A DNA stretch of 64,000 bases from Auanema rhodensis (taxonomy: Eukaryota > Nematoda > Chromadorea > Rhabditida > Rhabditidae): positions 17,496,501 through 17,560,500 of the forward strand of contig OZ059896.1 of NCBI GenBank assembly GCA_964057225.1, given 5' to 3'. Positions 54,602-64,000 of this stretch are shown piece by piece. Within the stretch, counting starts at the first letter, position 1. Each line of letters starts with the position of its first letter. Made by a program: the position numbers and the translations under genes. The notes under the pieces are model-generated. The model saw only the letters and a program-made list of their open reading frames with translations. It was not told the DNA's origin and did no database searches.

Positions 54602-55081
54602 CTACATTGGTCTTTTACGCTTGGTCTTCCCACATACAACTCCATGGTGGGTCTTTGTTTTGCATCTATAACAAGATACCTCACATATATCCGGATGTTT
54701 TGGATTTTGGCATCTGATGCACAGTCCCAATTCATGTAGACGTAAAGTGCGCTCTGGAGAAGAGGGGTATATAAGGCAAGCTGCAGTGTGGTGACCATCA
54801 GCGGTTGGCTCGCTGCAAAAGATGCAGGAGGACTTTGGCGTTGTCTGAACGGCTAGGTTGTCCAGTTTCAAATTTAGAGAGTGGTTAATATTGTCCAGTC
54901 TCTCGGAGAGGTGGTTCACAGCGCTGGCCAGGTTGTCGTAGAACCTCTTTTCGAGGACCATTAGCTGTCTCAGGTTTGCAGTAGTATTGGCTACATGTAA
55001 ATACTTTTTGAGATCTTCCTCGAAGGAAGTGTTCTCAATCAAGTTGGACGTTATATCTTCCATTGCTCTGAGTTGAGGCAA
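54602..55081 (-). pseudogene. BEL/Pao-type retroelement gag fragment with zinc knuckles, 159 codons
   Basis: A minus-strand frame of 159 codons starts with ATG at 55081. Its first half is helical. The C-terminal half has a cysteine/histidine array (CIFCSEPTADGHHTAAC, then CIRCQNPKHPDIC, then CYRCKTKTHHGVVC), the pattern of gag zinc knuckles in nematode BEL/Pao elements. It ends in a basic tail (KTKRKRP) and a stop. No protease or polymerase follows, so this is a detached fragment. The boundaries of the insertion are uncertain; on the left it abuts the broken third tRNA repeat unit at about 54266. Confidence 0.65.
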
Positions 55082-55488
55082 ACTTTTTTCGCCACTTTAT
55101 ATACTGGTTGGCGTCTGGTCTCTAATATGGATCTATCACGTCATTCAGGGATTAAAATAGTATTCTCCTGTTATTGATATTCACAATTAAACGTCTGTTG
55201 GACGAGTTGTTATGTAACTCGATACTATCACAGGTTAGAAATCCTAAACAGAACTAGCCGAATTGTGTTACATTATTATTTCAAAAAAATAATTTTTTTC
55301 TCTTCTCTCTTTGGTTTATTTTATTCTGTAAGAATTTTAGTTTAAACATTTTTTTATTTTTTCTTCAATCTTATACCCTTAAAATATTCGATCTCGAAGT
55401 GAGGCTGTGAAACTTAAAAAACTTGGTATATTGTGAACATCCCTTTGGCCATCCATTGTATGGCTAACACTGTATTTAACAATACAGT
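55082..55488. other. Upstream flank of the gag fragment
   Basis: About 400 bp between the gag-like start and the outer Tc1-like element. Part of it may be the retroelement leader or LTR, but no matching second LTR was found in the window. Confidence 0.35.
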
Positions 55489-55604
55489 ATACAGTCCTGT
55501 GCAAAATAGTTGGGACACCCCTATGTTAGAGGCCCCAGAAAACTCCTTCAAACTACAAAAAAAATTTTTTTTTAATTTCAAAAATTTTGCGAGTTTATAT
55601 AGTA

Positions 55605-56919
55605 TACAGGGTGGGTGAGAAGTATGTGTCGTTTTTTACAATCGCTTGATTGAGTGACATAAATAGTGTCAAAAATTATGAACTCCTGGGGAGTGTTAGC
55701 TATAAAAGTCATTAACATAATTAGACATAACAGTCGTTTCAATTCAATCGTTTTGAAAAATGCCAAGAATTTCTCCACACCGTAGTGCTATTGCTCGTCT
55801 AGTTGATGAAGGTCTCTCTGCTGCAGAGATATCAAGAAGGCTCAACATTCCATCATCAACGTGTCGTAAGATTTCAAGACTTTATAGGGATACAGGTAGC
55901 ATTGAGGAGAAGCCAAAGACAGGAAGAATCCGTTCGGTCAACGTTCCACGTACGAGGAATATCATTAATCGTAGGATACAACGCGACTCAACGGTTAGTA
56001 TGAGAAAAATGGCCAACGATCTTGGTATTTCAACGGAACGAGTCCGTTTCATCGTCAAAAAGGAACTCAAGATGCGGAGTTATCATCTCGGAAGAGGGCA
56101 GCAACTGACGGATACACAGAAAAAAATAGACTGGAAAAAGCAAAAAAATTACTAGTTTTCTTAAGCAAGGCCGCGTTTCAGACGTACTTTTTACAGATGA
56201 AAAAATTTGAAAAAATTTTTACTCTTCAGCCTCTCCCGAACAGACAGAACTATCGACAACTGATGAAAATAGATGGAAGAAGAAATCAGAACAGAATCAT
56301 TGCTGAGAGATCTCTCTTCACCAAATCTTTGATGGTTTGGGGAGGAATCACAGCAAAATTGAAGACACCGCTTGTTTTCATTGAAAGGAACGTCAAAATC
56401 AATGCGGCCGTGTATCAAAAAACCATATTGGAGGACGTTTTAGGACCATGGATGAGGAGCAACTTCGAAAATCAGGAAATGATTCTTCAACAGGATTGGG
56501 CACCAGCTCATAGTGCCAAAACGACGATGGACTACTGTAAAACCCATTTTCCAGGGTTCTGGGGCAAAGATGTATGGCCTTCCTGTTCACCTGACCTCAA
56601 CCCAATGGACTATTCAGTATGGGGACTACTTCAATCCAAAATAGAGAAGCAACATTTCACTAGTTTGGATTCGCTGAAGCTAGCTTTGATCAAAGCATGG
56701 GACGAAATAGATGAGGATTACCTATGGTCAACTGTGAACAATTTCAAAAATAGGATAGCAGCGGTAACTAAAGCAAAAGGAGCCCATTTTGAACACAATT
56801 TGTAAAAATTCTAAGTTAATAATAACTCTTTATAATAAAAACTTTTGATGCTAAAATATTGTTTTGTTTTTGAAATATTGAGATTTAAAGAGCGACACAT
56901 ACTTCTCACCCACCCTGTA
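55605..56919 (+). mobile_element. DD37D mariner-type (maT-like) element, 1315 bp
   Basis: Perfect 27-bp terminal inverted repeats (55605-55631 and 56893-56919, beginning TACAGGGTGGGTGAG) are flanked by TA at 55603-55604 and 56920-56921. The nearly full transposase frame inside is frameshifted. The element is the youngest-looking insertion of the island, sitting inside the outer Tc1-like element. Confidence 0.92.
55760..56805 (+). pseudogene. DD37D mariner-type transposase, frameshifted
   Basis: The first frame (55760-56155) encodes a paired-type HTH DNA-binding region (SAAEISRRLNIPSST, STVSMRKMANDLGIS). The second (56197-56805) encodes the catalytic part. The first catalytic Asp lies in FTDEK at about 56196-56210, in a third frame between them, so two frameshifts and a stop separate the halves. 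The second Asp is in QQDWAPAH and the third in CSPDLNPMDYSVWG, with 37 residues between them: a DD37D triad. Apart from the frameshift zone near 56140-56220 the coding sequence is intact, so loss of function looks recent. Confidence 0.88.
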
Positions 56920-57102
56920 TAGTCAGTAAAAATAAATGTCAATATAATAAAAACTGATTTCAATATTTTTTTCTAAATTTATAACGAAAATTAGTGTTTT
57001 TGACTATTTTGAGTAATCCTTCTTGATATAACAAAATTTGAGATTAGGAAGAAGTTAATTCATTAAAAATATTTTTAAATGATTCTGTGTACAAAGCTCG
57101 GC

Positions 57103-58236
57103 TCTAGTGCAGTTCCCCCCTCAGAACGGGGGGTTTGGGGGGTTTACCCCCCATTTCCGGTGTTTAGTTAATTTGTTTTTGATTTTCTTTTGATTTTCTT
57201 TTGATTAAATTTAATTATAATATTTTTATTATTCACGATTATTCATATCATTCATAAATTCACTAATTTCACATAAGATAGTTTCAAAAAGGTCTGAATT
57301 AATGTGTCTACGGCGCCACATAAATTCACACAAATAACCATCTAACATGTGAGTCTGTACTCCCCATAAACGCTTGAATTTGGCTTTCGCAATGTTCCAA
57401 ACTCTCTCTATATCATTAGTATGCGCTACGGTTTGTCAACAAAATTATATGTATGATTAACGGTCAGTGTATAACGGTGGGTGTATTGCTTGTTTAAAGA
57501 TTCTAACCCTCCCCCCCATAAGCGCGCCAGTAGTCTGATATAATAGTACTTCCAGGATTTATTGAGAACTTAATACATTCCTGGAGAGTAGCTCTACTTC
57601 GATCAGGCACTGTATACAAAAAACATTCCTTTGTCTCACGACATATTCCCCAAACACCCATTGTTCTGGTTAACCCTACCAACATTATTTAATATTTACG
57701 CTTAGATACTAGGATCACATCTATCTCTACAGTCATATTACGGCCCCTATTATAATTGGATTTTTTAAAAGGGAATGAGCACAGACTTCACGTAAAAATT
57801 ATTATAGTCAACTACGGTATGGTTGGATCCTGTTCCGAGCTCATCTTTTCAAAATTAGACTGTTGTATACTCCTTTGTCTAACAGTAAATGAAGAGAATG
57901 AAGTTTGTATACGATAAATGAGAGCCTATTTAATTTAAAGTAGTTACATCTTAAAAGTGAAGCTATACCTTCTAAAAATGTTCTTTTTTTTTAATTTCTG
58001 TTCTTTCCTACAGCTTTTTTTGAGACATCTCCACCGTTCACGCTCTATTGAGAGCTTCATTTCAGATTGGCAGATGCTACAGATCATAGTATCTTGTACA
58101 ATCCCGTTTTCTTGCAAAAATCGAATGGCACTTTCTTTGGTTGCAACTTTATCTCTCAGGGCGAACATGATTCCAGATTTTTTTCGATTGTTTTTTTGAA
58201 AAGAAATTACAGCGGGGAGGGGGGGGACTGCACTTG
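57103..58236 (-). mobile_element. Merlin (IS1016/IS1595-type) DNA transposon, about 1.13 kb
   Basis: Short terminal inverted repeats (ctagtgcagttcccccc at left; ggggggactgcacttg at right) enclose a degraded transposase. Flanking 8-mers agctcggc (57095-57102) and agcttgat (58237-58244) look like a diverged target duplication of the size expected for Merlin. The uninterrupted copy at 62715-63420 has a single agctcaat-type site at this point, which supports an insertion here. Edges are uncertain by a few bases. Confidence 0.8.
57280..58168 (-). pseudogene. Merlin transposase pseudogene
   Basis: The N-terminal zinc ribbon is readable (CSICQSEM, RWRCLKKSC; 58168-57990). Downstream, pieces of the ISXO2/IS1016 catalytic core appear in shifting frames: MTVEID-like near 57740, GVWGICRETKECFLYTVPDRS and STIISDYWRAYGG (57685-57510), and a C-terminal EFMWRR near 57310. 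Several stops and frameshifts separate them. Confidence 0.8.
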
Positions 58237-58579
58237 AGCTTGATCAATAACCTATGGCATAGCTTCAAACAAGTAAGCTTCAGCATCTGAATCTTACTGA
58301 ATTTCTATGAAGATAACTTGGATAACATACAACCAAATTCTCCCGTTTAAAATAAAAATAGACGTTTAGTGTAGTCCTAACATTCTACTCAAAATATATT
58401 TTTTCTGATTTTTTGTAGTTTGTCTGAGAAGGTATAAGGGATTTTAGTGAGTTTCCCAACTATTCCGCACAGGGCTGTATATTGGCGTACATGCTAAATA
58501 TTTTATAGTAGCGGTAATTAAGCCTATCAGTATAATTCCCAAGTTTGAAATGGTTAATTTAAGAATTACAGTGAAATCG

Positions 58580-58924
58580 CTAGATTCGGATGTTTTTCTT
58601 TTTTTTGGAGCTGTTTTCGTCAAATTCGTCTAAACTCGCTATGTGATGGAGTGTTCCTTTCATGATAATTTTAAATTTCTTACTGTCGCATGTAGTATAG
58701 CATATCTCATCAATTTGAGAATTTTCTCTTTTTATTGTTATTTCGGTTGTTGCTATCTTCGGGGAGCATTTTATCATAAATACTTCTCTCTGACATTTAA
58801 TTGAAATCCATGTAACTTCTGCCGCGAGGCATTGAAATTCTGCAAATGCACCCTGCTCCCAAGAGTAGCAGCCTGATAGTTTTGTGTGAGTGGGTGCACA
58901 AGGCAAATTATTAGAGAAAATCAC
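58580..58924 (-). pseudogene. Retroelement envelope-like fragment (phlebovirus-G2-like, Cer7 type)
   Basis: A 114-codon minus-strand frame has a cysteine pattern typical of the class II fusion-glycoprotein-like env of nematode BEL/Pao elements: SGCYSW, then spaced cysteines and a CYTTC motif before a hydrophobic/loop segment. It is an isolated fragment with no continuous gene on either side. The assignment rests on cysteine spacing and context, not on a search. Confidence 0.45.
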
Positions 58925-59062
58925 AGAGTTTAGAAAGAGGGAAGAGTATGCTGAAACTAGACTTTCATCTATTTTTGTAGAAAAGGATAGTGTGTTAGTT
59001 TTTGTTGTGAATTTTCGGCAAACCTATTGAATGTGCAGAGACAGAATGAGGATAAATTTTTT

Positions 59063-59767
59063 AAATGGAATAAAAAAGTGGTACAGTTGTTTCATTTCTG
59101 CAACCGCCCATGATGGTATATGTTTACTCCATATCCAAAGGTTGGTATTTGATACAACCGTTGTTTTTTCTATATTTAATGGGTCCGATACAGTCTAGCC
59201 CCTTCAATGGCATAGCTTTGGTAATTCAGAGGTGCCAGAAAATCTGTGGTGAATGGGAGACTGCGTATCTGAAGAAAAAGAAGAATTTTTTAAGAAATGG
59301 GCTGATCAGGTGAGTAACTCCCAGGTGTGATGATCAGAAGAAACGGGAGAAGTAAGTATCCCGGACATTGATATTAGCTCAGTTTGAAAAAAGAACAAGC
59401 CCAGCAGCCGACCATGCCATTGTTTGATTTCAATGGATTGCTTCTCTGCTTGAGTCAAACCCAGTTGAAGGAACCGTCTGTTCAAGCTCTGAGCATAATC
59501 GAATAAACATCCTTGAACAGAATGAAGAATAGTTTCAACTTCCCTTAATACAGCGATTTCAAAATCACAGATAAAAATAAGGTTTTCAACTATGCAGCCA
59601 ACGTTGGAGAGAGCAAGAGAAACATGTTGAAGGAGCCTTCTATAAGTGAACCTAGTTTTATTTTTTTAATGGAATAAAAAAGTGGTACAGTGGTTTCATT
59701 TCACTGCAACCACCCATGATAGTATATGTTTGCTTCATATTGAAAGGCTGGTAATTGAAACAACCGT
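59063..59767. repeat. Direct repeat of about 100 bp, 604 bp apart
   Basis: The blocks at 59063-59160 and 59667-59767 (each starting near AATGGAATAAAAAAGTGGTACAG) are about 85% alike and in the same orientation. Minus-strand translation between and around them shows BEL/Pao pol-env debris (GLDCIGPI near 59170-59200; an env-like segment near 59360-59490). This looks like an internal duplication within retroelement remnants. Confidence 0.75.
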
Positions 59768-59880
59768 CCCCAAGCAGTTGAGTTAAACCATTTTAAACAG
59801 CTAGTTCCAAACAAAATGTATCAAAATACAAATGAAACTTACTGTCATGAAAATGCAAGAATGTACGACCATTGATAGTT

Positions 59881-60050
59881 TTAGTCAAGTCTTTTGCTAC
59901 CATTGTGCGAACAAATAACGTCCGGTAATTCTCGGCGAGCAACAAATCTTATGAATGCATTGAGGATTGTGTTCGAGCTCATGTCATTGATTGGTTCGAG
60001 GTGAACTGCTCTAATGGTTAGACATGTAAAGATTACGATATAGATCTCTA
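59881..60050 (-). pseudogene. BEL/Pao integrase core fragment
   Basis: Minus-strand frame with IVIFTCLTIRAVHLEPIND and ILNAFIRFVARRELPDVICSHNG, matching the integrase catalytic core of BEL/Pao elements (first Asp region and the second, here SHNG in place of SDNG). It is cut off just after SHNGSKR and on the upstream side fuses to Merlin-like sequence. Confidence 0.75.
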
Positions 60051-60510
60051 AAAGACTATCAATACCCTCCATCTCCAACAATCACTGACTATGGTGCTTT
60101 CGCGCTCGATACAGTTATAGATACAGCTGTTTAAAGTTTCTGTACTTCTATTAGAAACGGCAAATAAAAAGCAATCCCTTGTTTCATTACATACCCCTGC
60201 GAACAATCATTGCGCTGGCTTTATCCTACCTATATTAAATTTTCTACGAGAAACTAACGTTTCATCGATTTCAACATTCAAATTAGGACCTCCAATCATT
60301 AGAGGATGCTTTAAAATATTAAATGCGCAAACTTCTCTCATGAAGTTATTATTATCCACAGCTGTTTTGCAAGGGCCTATTCCTAACTCATCTAAACAGA
60401 ACTTAACAGTAGTGTATTCCTTGCTCCAGCAGTATACGAAAAGAATGAACTTGGTATTTCCAATTTTTGAGGTTAAAATATTGGTGTTGATAATATATAG
60501 ATTTTAACTT
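60050..60510 (-). pseudogene. Second, degraded Merlin transposase fragment
   Basis: Minus-strand translation gives IGGPNLNVEIDETLVSRRKF, then FNIGRIKPAQ, an interrupted CFLFAVSNRS, and STIVSDCWRW, aligned in order with the ISXO2/IS1016 core (VEID, RRK-N-GR, STI-SDYWR). Stops interrupt the frame. It is clearly a different copy from the one at 57.1-58.2 kb because shared positions differ. Confidence 0.7.
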
Positions 60511-60779
60511 TATACCTTGAAGAAATGTTCCATTTTTTATTAAAATTTCCCTTCTACAGTTTCTTGAACGCTTGAACAGACGCTTCTTTCAACTGGGTTT
60601 GACACATGCAGAGAAGCTATCCATTGAAATCAAACAATGGCATGGTCGGCTGCTGGGCTTGCTCTTCTTTCAAACTGATCTCATCTCAATGTCTGGGTTA
60701 TTTAATTCTCCCGTTTCTTCTGATCTTCCATCATATTCTTCTTGTCTTCAAATGATCAGTTATGTGAATGAAACATGGA

Positions 60780-61080
60780 TTTGAAGGACCTTTGCGACAT
60801 TATTGGAGCAAATGGGACATAAAACAATTTTGTACATCTAATAATGTTGAATCTTTTCACCGTAAAATGAAAACTATTTTATCTAGCTCTCATCCTCCTC
60901 TTTCTGAATTAATTATTTTTTTCATCGTGAAAATTTGATGGCTAATCATGTCCTGATCGCTCGTCATCAATTGTTGAGCCTGCTAGGAAAAAAGAAAAAA
61001 CGTAATTGAAAGGCAACAACGGATTGAGGTCCAGTTTGAAAACTTCAGGAACATCTCTAATAACCGAGGAGATGGCGAAG
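60780..61080 (+). pseudogene. Mutator-like transposase C-terminal fragment
   Basis: Plus-strand frame with GPLRHYWSKWDIKQF, SNNVESFHRKMKTILSSSHPP and SELI. The N-N-x-E-S-F-H-R pattern, followed by S-HP and a helical tail, matches the end of MULE transposases. It ends in stops and has no N-terminal part nearby. Confidence 0.5.
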
Positions 61081-61344
61081 TTTAACACTAGAAAATCTTA
61101 TTTTTAAAGCATTTAAATTGAAAAATTAAACTCTAATAAATTTTTTGAACCATATCTTTTTTTAACACAAAAACCTCCTTGCTGTTTATATTAAAAACCT
61201 TAATTTTTTGTGAACTGTTTAAGTTTTGGGTAATTTTTAGAAGTCTAAACAACTAAAAACTGATAGTACAACACGTGTGGTATAATTTACGACCGTTATG
61301 CTTGCTAGGGAGAGGTTGTAAAAATAGGAGACGACGAAACGTCT
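61081..61344. other. AT-rich filler
   Basis: Short AT-rich stretch between the Mutator-like fragment and the dispersed tRNA-array spacer copy. No feature seen. Confidence 0.4.
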
Positions 61345-61440
61345 CAAACCCTTTCAGAGTACTTTCGAATAACGCTGGAGAAATCAATCTTTCCCCGGCC
61401 AATAGAATTTTGGATTATCCAGAAAAGAATGTTTTGATTT
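61345..61440 (-). repeat. Dispersed, inverted copy of the tRNA-Gly array spacer
   Basis: About 95 bp match the reverse complement of the array spacer at 53498-53588 with roughly 90% identity. The match stops where the tRNA gene would begin. Confidence 0.85.
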
Positions 61441-61518
61441 TCTCTAGTTTCATTAGTGATGTATATCTAGTTTTATTACACTCACTCTAGTCTTCTATGT
61501 ACTTTATCTAGTCTTATT

Positions 61519-62716
61519 ATATACACTCTGGTGCAAAATAATGTAACATTTTTTCGATTACTTTTTTTTCGAGATTTTATTTTTATGAATTGTTTCCTTG
61601 CTCATGATTTTGAAGTTTATTTTAATAAGAAGTATTTATTTCAAAAAAAGGCTAAAAAGAAATGAGTATAATTGAGAAAATTGAGAAAAAATATTTTTGT
61701 GATATTAGAGTAGATAACATGATGAATTTAAAACAAATTTTTTTATATTCAAAAGGAAGTGGGTCCTCCAAGTTTTAGACGAACTTTGGACATACGTCTT
61801 GCCATGCTGTCTATCAAGTTAGAACAAATTTCTAACGAGACATTTTCCCATGCTTCGAGTATAGCCGCTCTGAGGGTTCTTGTATTTTCACTGTTTTCCC
61901 TCAGAATAAATTCGCTTTACTAAGTCTGGTCCGTCTAAGTTGAACCTTTTCTCATCAGAGAATATAATCTATAACAATAAAAAACAGCTCAATTTATTTT
62001 TCACGCGTCTTACTTTGGACCAATCACGGCCAAGATTTAAATCAGCAAAAGGTAGCCTCTTAATTTTGTGTGCGGGTGTCAGGAACGGAGCTTTTAACAT
62101 TCTAGAACGTCTGATATTTTCAGCTTCCTCTAACACTTTCCGGATGGTCCATCGTGAAACGGTGAGATTCAGAATTCGTCCAATTTCTGTACAGCTTCGC
62201 TCACTATTAGACGCAAGACGGATTATACTGCGTCTGTCAAGTGAGGATTTGTTTCCTACCAGATTCGCTTCTCTTACTTTCAGTTGTACCACGTAACAGA
62301 TATCTAGTTATCGTGGATCGAGATCTTCCGAGTTCTTGAGCGATTTGTTCATGACTCATACCAAATCGGCGAAAAGAGTCAATTTGGGTTTTTCCCCAAC
62401 TGATAAATCTACCTTAGGGGACATTCTGTAGTCAAAACATGAGGCTTTCAAAAAATTGAGAAAAAAAAATCTAACCTTGATTCACAGCAAAAGTTATGAA
62501 GTTATGTTTTAGAAACAATAATCAAGGATTTTTTCAAAAAAACATCATTTAGCCAAAAAAATTTTACAAGCATGTTTTACAATTGGTTTTTATTATTATT
62601 ATGTGTATATTTTATGATACTATTTATGGTTATTATATGAAAAAATTTGCTTTAAAAATAACAAAATTATTATGACATTTTTCAATGTTACATTATTTTG
62701 CACCAGAGTGTATATA
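61519..62716 (-). mobile_element. Tc1-like element with a core-deleted transposase, about 1.19 kb
   Basis: Inverted ends of more than 25 bp (ACACTCTGGTGCAAAATAA at left, its complement at right) lie in a TATATA context. The minus-strand content is a transposase remnant. It directly abuts the next Tc1-like element at its right end. Confidence 0.88.
61770..62420 (-). pseudogene. Tc1-like transposase, catalytic core deleted
   Basis: In minus-strand order: HTH pieces (DRRSIIRLASNSERSCTEIG, LTVSRWTIRKVLEEA), the linker (RLPFADLNLGRDW), a SDEKRFNLDGPD block with the first catalytic Asp, then immediately a C-terminal block (TLRAAILEAWENVS, MARRMSKVRLKLGG). The roughly 130 residues that would carry the second and third acidic residues are missing, so the element cannot encode active transposase. 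Confidence 0.75.
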
Positions 62717-63420
62717 CAGTCATGTGCAAAAAAACCTCGGACAACTTTTAGAATCCCTTATACCTTCTCAGACAAACTACAAAAAATCAGAAAAAATACA
62801 TTTTGAGTGTTAAAAATTGATAACGAATTCAGAAAAAATCTTTAAAGTTTTAAAAATCATGTTCAAAAGTATTTTTTGGAGTCTCCGAAATTTTCATAAA
62901 CTGCTAGAAGTCTTCTTTCTTGAATTTCAGAAGTTTCATCAAGACTTCAGAAATAATCTTTTGATAGAATGTTAGGAATACACTAAACGTCTATTTTTCT
63001 TTTAAACGGGAGAATTTGGTTGTATGTTAACCAAGTTATCTTCATAGATATTCGGTAAGATTCAGATGCTGAAGCTTACTTGTTTGAAGCTATGCCATAG
63101 GAAAAACTTAGTTATTGATTGAGCTTTGTGCTTAGAATCATTTTAAAATATTTTTTAATGAATTAACATGTTCCTAATCTCAAATTTTGTTATATTAAGA
63201 TGAATTATTCAAAATAGTCAAAAAACACTATTTTTCCTTATAAATTTAGAAAAAAATATTGAAATCAATTTTCATTATATTAACATATATTTTGACTGAA
63301 TATATACTATGTGACATTACGAAACTTATGAAATTAAAAAAAAAATTTTTTTGTAGTTTGAAGGGGTTTCTGGGGCCTCTAAGATATTTTTGTCCGAGGT
63401 TTTTTGCACAGGACTGTATA
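62715..63420 (+). mobile_element. Tc1-like non-autonomous element, copy B
   Basis: About 705 bp with the same inverted ends as copy A (acagtcatgtgcaaaa at left; ttttgcacaggactgtata at right). Its reverse complement aligns to copy A on both sides of the mariner and Merlin insertions. It also has a stretch near 62818-62960 that is shortened in copy A. Confidence 0.88.
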
Positions 63421-63914
63421 TTTTTTTATTTTTTTTTATTTTAGTCCTTATATTCTGTATTATGTATATCTGAATGACATATGAATGAATCTTTCTTCCT
63501 CTAACAGTCTTTTAAGTTACCAGGGCATAGAATAGAAAGTGTGAACCTGGGAGGCTATTTGAAGAGCCCTCTATCTTCAAAACTTCTATCAAAGTAGAAA
63601 ATAATGTATTTCTCGAAAATCCTGTTGCTCAAAACCATCATTGTGATATATTTTTGTTTTCTATTAACAAATGCAAAAATATCACATACTCTCTAACTCA
63701 GAATATCAAAAATTCAGACTCATGTTTTGAGATGAAAGCTTATTCCTTATTTGTCAATGAAATAAAAAAAATATTTCATGAATCTGAGTTAGAAGAGCAT
63801 GAAAAGCAAGAAGTTTCCTCTGCCTGGTTTCATGGGGGCTATGATAGTAGACGGAGAGCTATTACAAGGGCTTTAAGTTCTCGTAAAGACATAAGAACAT
63901 CCATGACCAATGTT
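63421..63914. other. AT-rich spacer
   Basis: No gene or recognisable element between copy B and the terminal retroelement repeat. Confidence 0.4.
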
Positions 63915-64000
63915 CTCTGTCTTTGTCTAAAACTATCAATGGTTGTACGTTCTTGCATTTTCATGACAGCGAGTTTCATTTTTATTTTGTTTGGAACTAG
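63915..64000 (+). repeat. Inverted copy of retroelement sequence at window edge
   Basis: The last ~86 bases match the reverse complement of 59795-59880 (landmark: TTTCATGACAG and ACCATTGATAGT in the partner) at about 85-90% identity. The repeat continues beyond the window. Confidence 0.8.

Larger units (their letters stand above)
55489..58482 (-). mobile_element. Outer Tc1-like non-autonomous element, copy A (doubly interrupted)
   Basis: The ends carry inverted repeats: acagtcctgtgcaaaatag at 55491 and its imperfect reverse complement ending in cagggctgtata near 58481, flanked by TA. After removing two later insertions (55605-56919 and 57103-58236) about 540 bp of the element remains. The same element, without these insertions, lies inverted at 62715-63420. 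No transposase frame belongs to it, so it was mobilised in trans. Confidence 0.85.
59359..60692. repeat. Inverted repeat pair of retroelement sequence
   Basis: 59359-59490 is repeated in reverse complement at 60560-60692. Both encode the same peptide block (LTQAEKQSIEIKQWHGRLLG in one copy; LTHAEKLSIEIKQWHGRLLG in the other) in opposite directions, so two copies of one element lie head to head around the integrase and Merlin fragments. Confidence 0.85.

Overview
The window is AT-rich animal nuclear DNA, most probably from a nematode. Four things point there: protein-coding genes with many introns of only about 38-50 nt; a 3' splice acceptor lying 0-20 nt (56 nt in one case) upstream of nearly every start codon, as expected for spliced-leader trans-splicing; two closely spaced same-strand gene pairs that look like operons; and BEL/Pao retroelement debris with an envelope-like fragment of the Cer7 type known from nematodes. 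The species cannot be named from sequence alone, and another ecdysozoan is not excluded. All exon structures below were built by hand from splice sites, reading frame and family similarity.

Layout. 1-7030: low-complexity, CT-rich DNA with no convincing gene. 7031-9390 (+): 8-exon rhodopsin-like GPCR, 347 aa. 14685-15802 (+): unrecognised EGF-like multi-pass membrane protein, 225 aa. 16425-18106 (-): ORC5 with a lost Walker A. 18913-24957 (-): C-terminal half of a PDZRN3/4 (LNX3/4-like) scaffold protein ending in a PDZ ligand, with a 3.9 kb intron. 26292-26411 (-): possible 39-aa secreted peptide. 26812-30271 (-): RING/B-box (TRIM-like) protein, 544 aa. 30272-41077: about 11 kb gene desert. 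41078-52936: dense housekeeping cluster, VTI1 (-), MRPS7 (-), KTI12 (+), pyrroline-5-carboxylate reductase (-), mitochondrial glutamate carrier SLC25A18/22 type (-) and a complete 32-exon CYFIP/Sra-1 gene (+, 1259 aa).

53209-64000 is a repeat island. It starts with three identical tRNA-Gly(GCC) genes in a 376-378 bp tandem array. It continues with a retroelement gag fragment, then a Tc1-like non-autonomous element (55489-58482) that was itself invaded by a DD37D mariner-type element and by a Merlin (IS1016-type) element. An almost uninterrupted copy of the host element lies inverted at 62715-63420. Fragments of BEL/Pao integrase, an envelope-like gene, a second Merlin, a Mutator-like transposase and a core-deleted Tc1 transposase fill the rest, with several inverted and direct duplications.

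Functional links: the glutamate carrier and P5C reductase (probable operon, 134 bp apart) fit one glutamate/proline route. MRPS7-VTI1 is a second operon-like pair (160 bp). MRPS7/KTI12 and SLC25/CYFIP are divergent pairs with short shared upstream regions.
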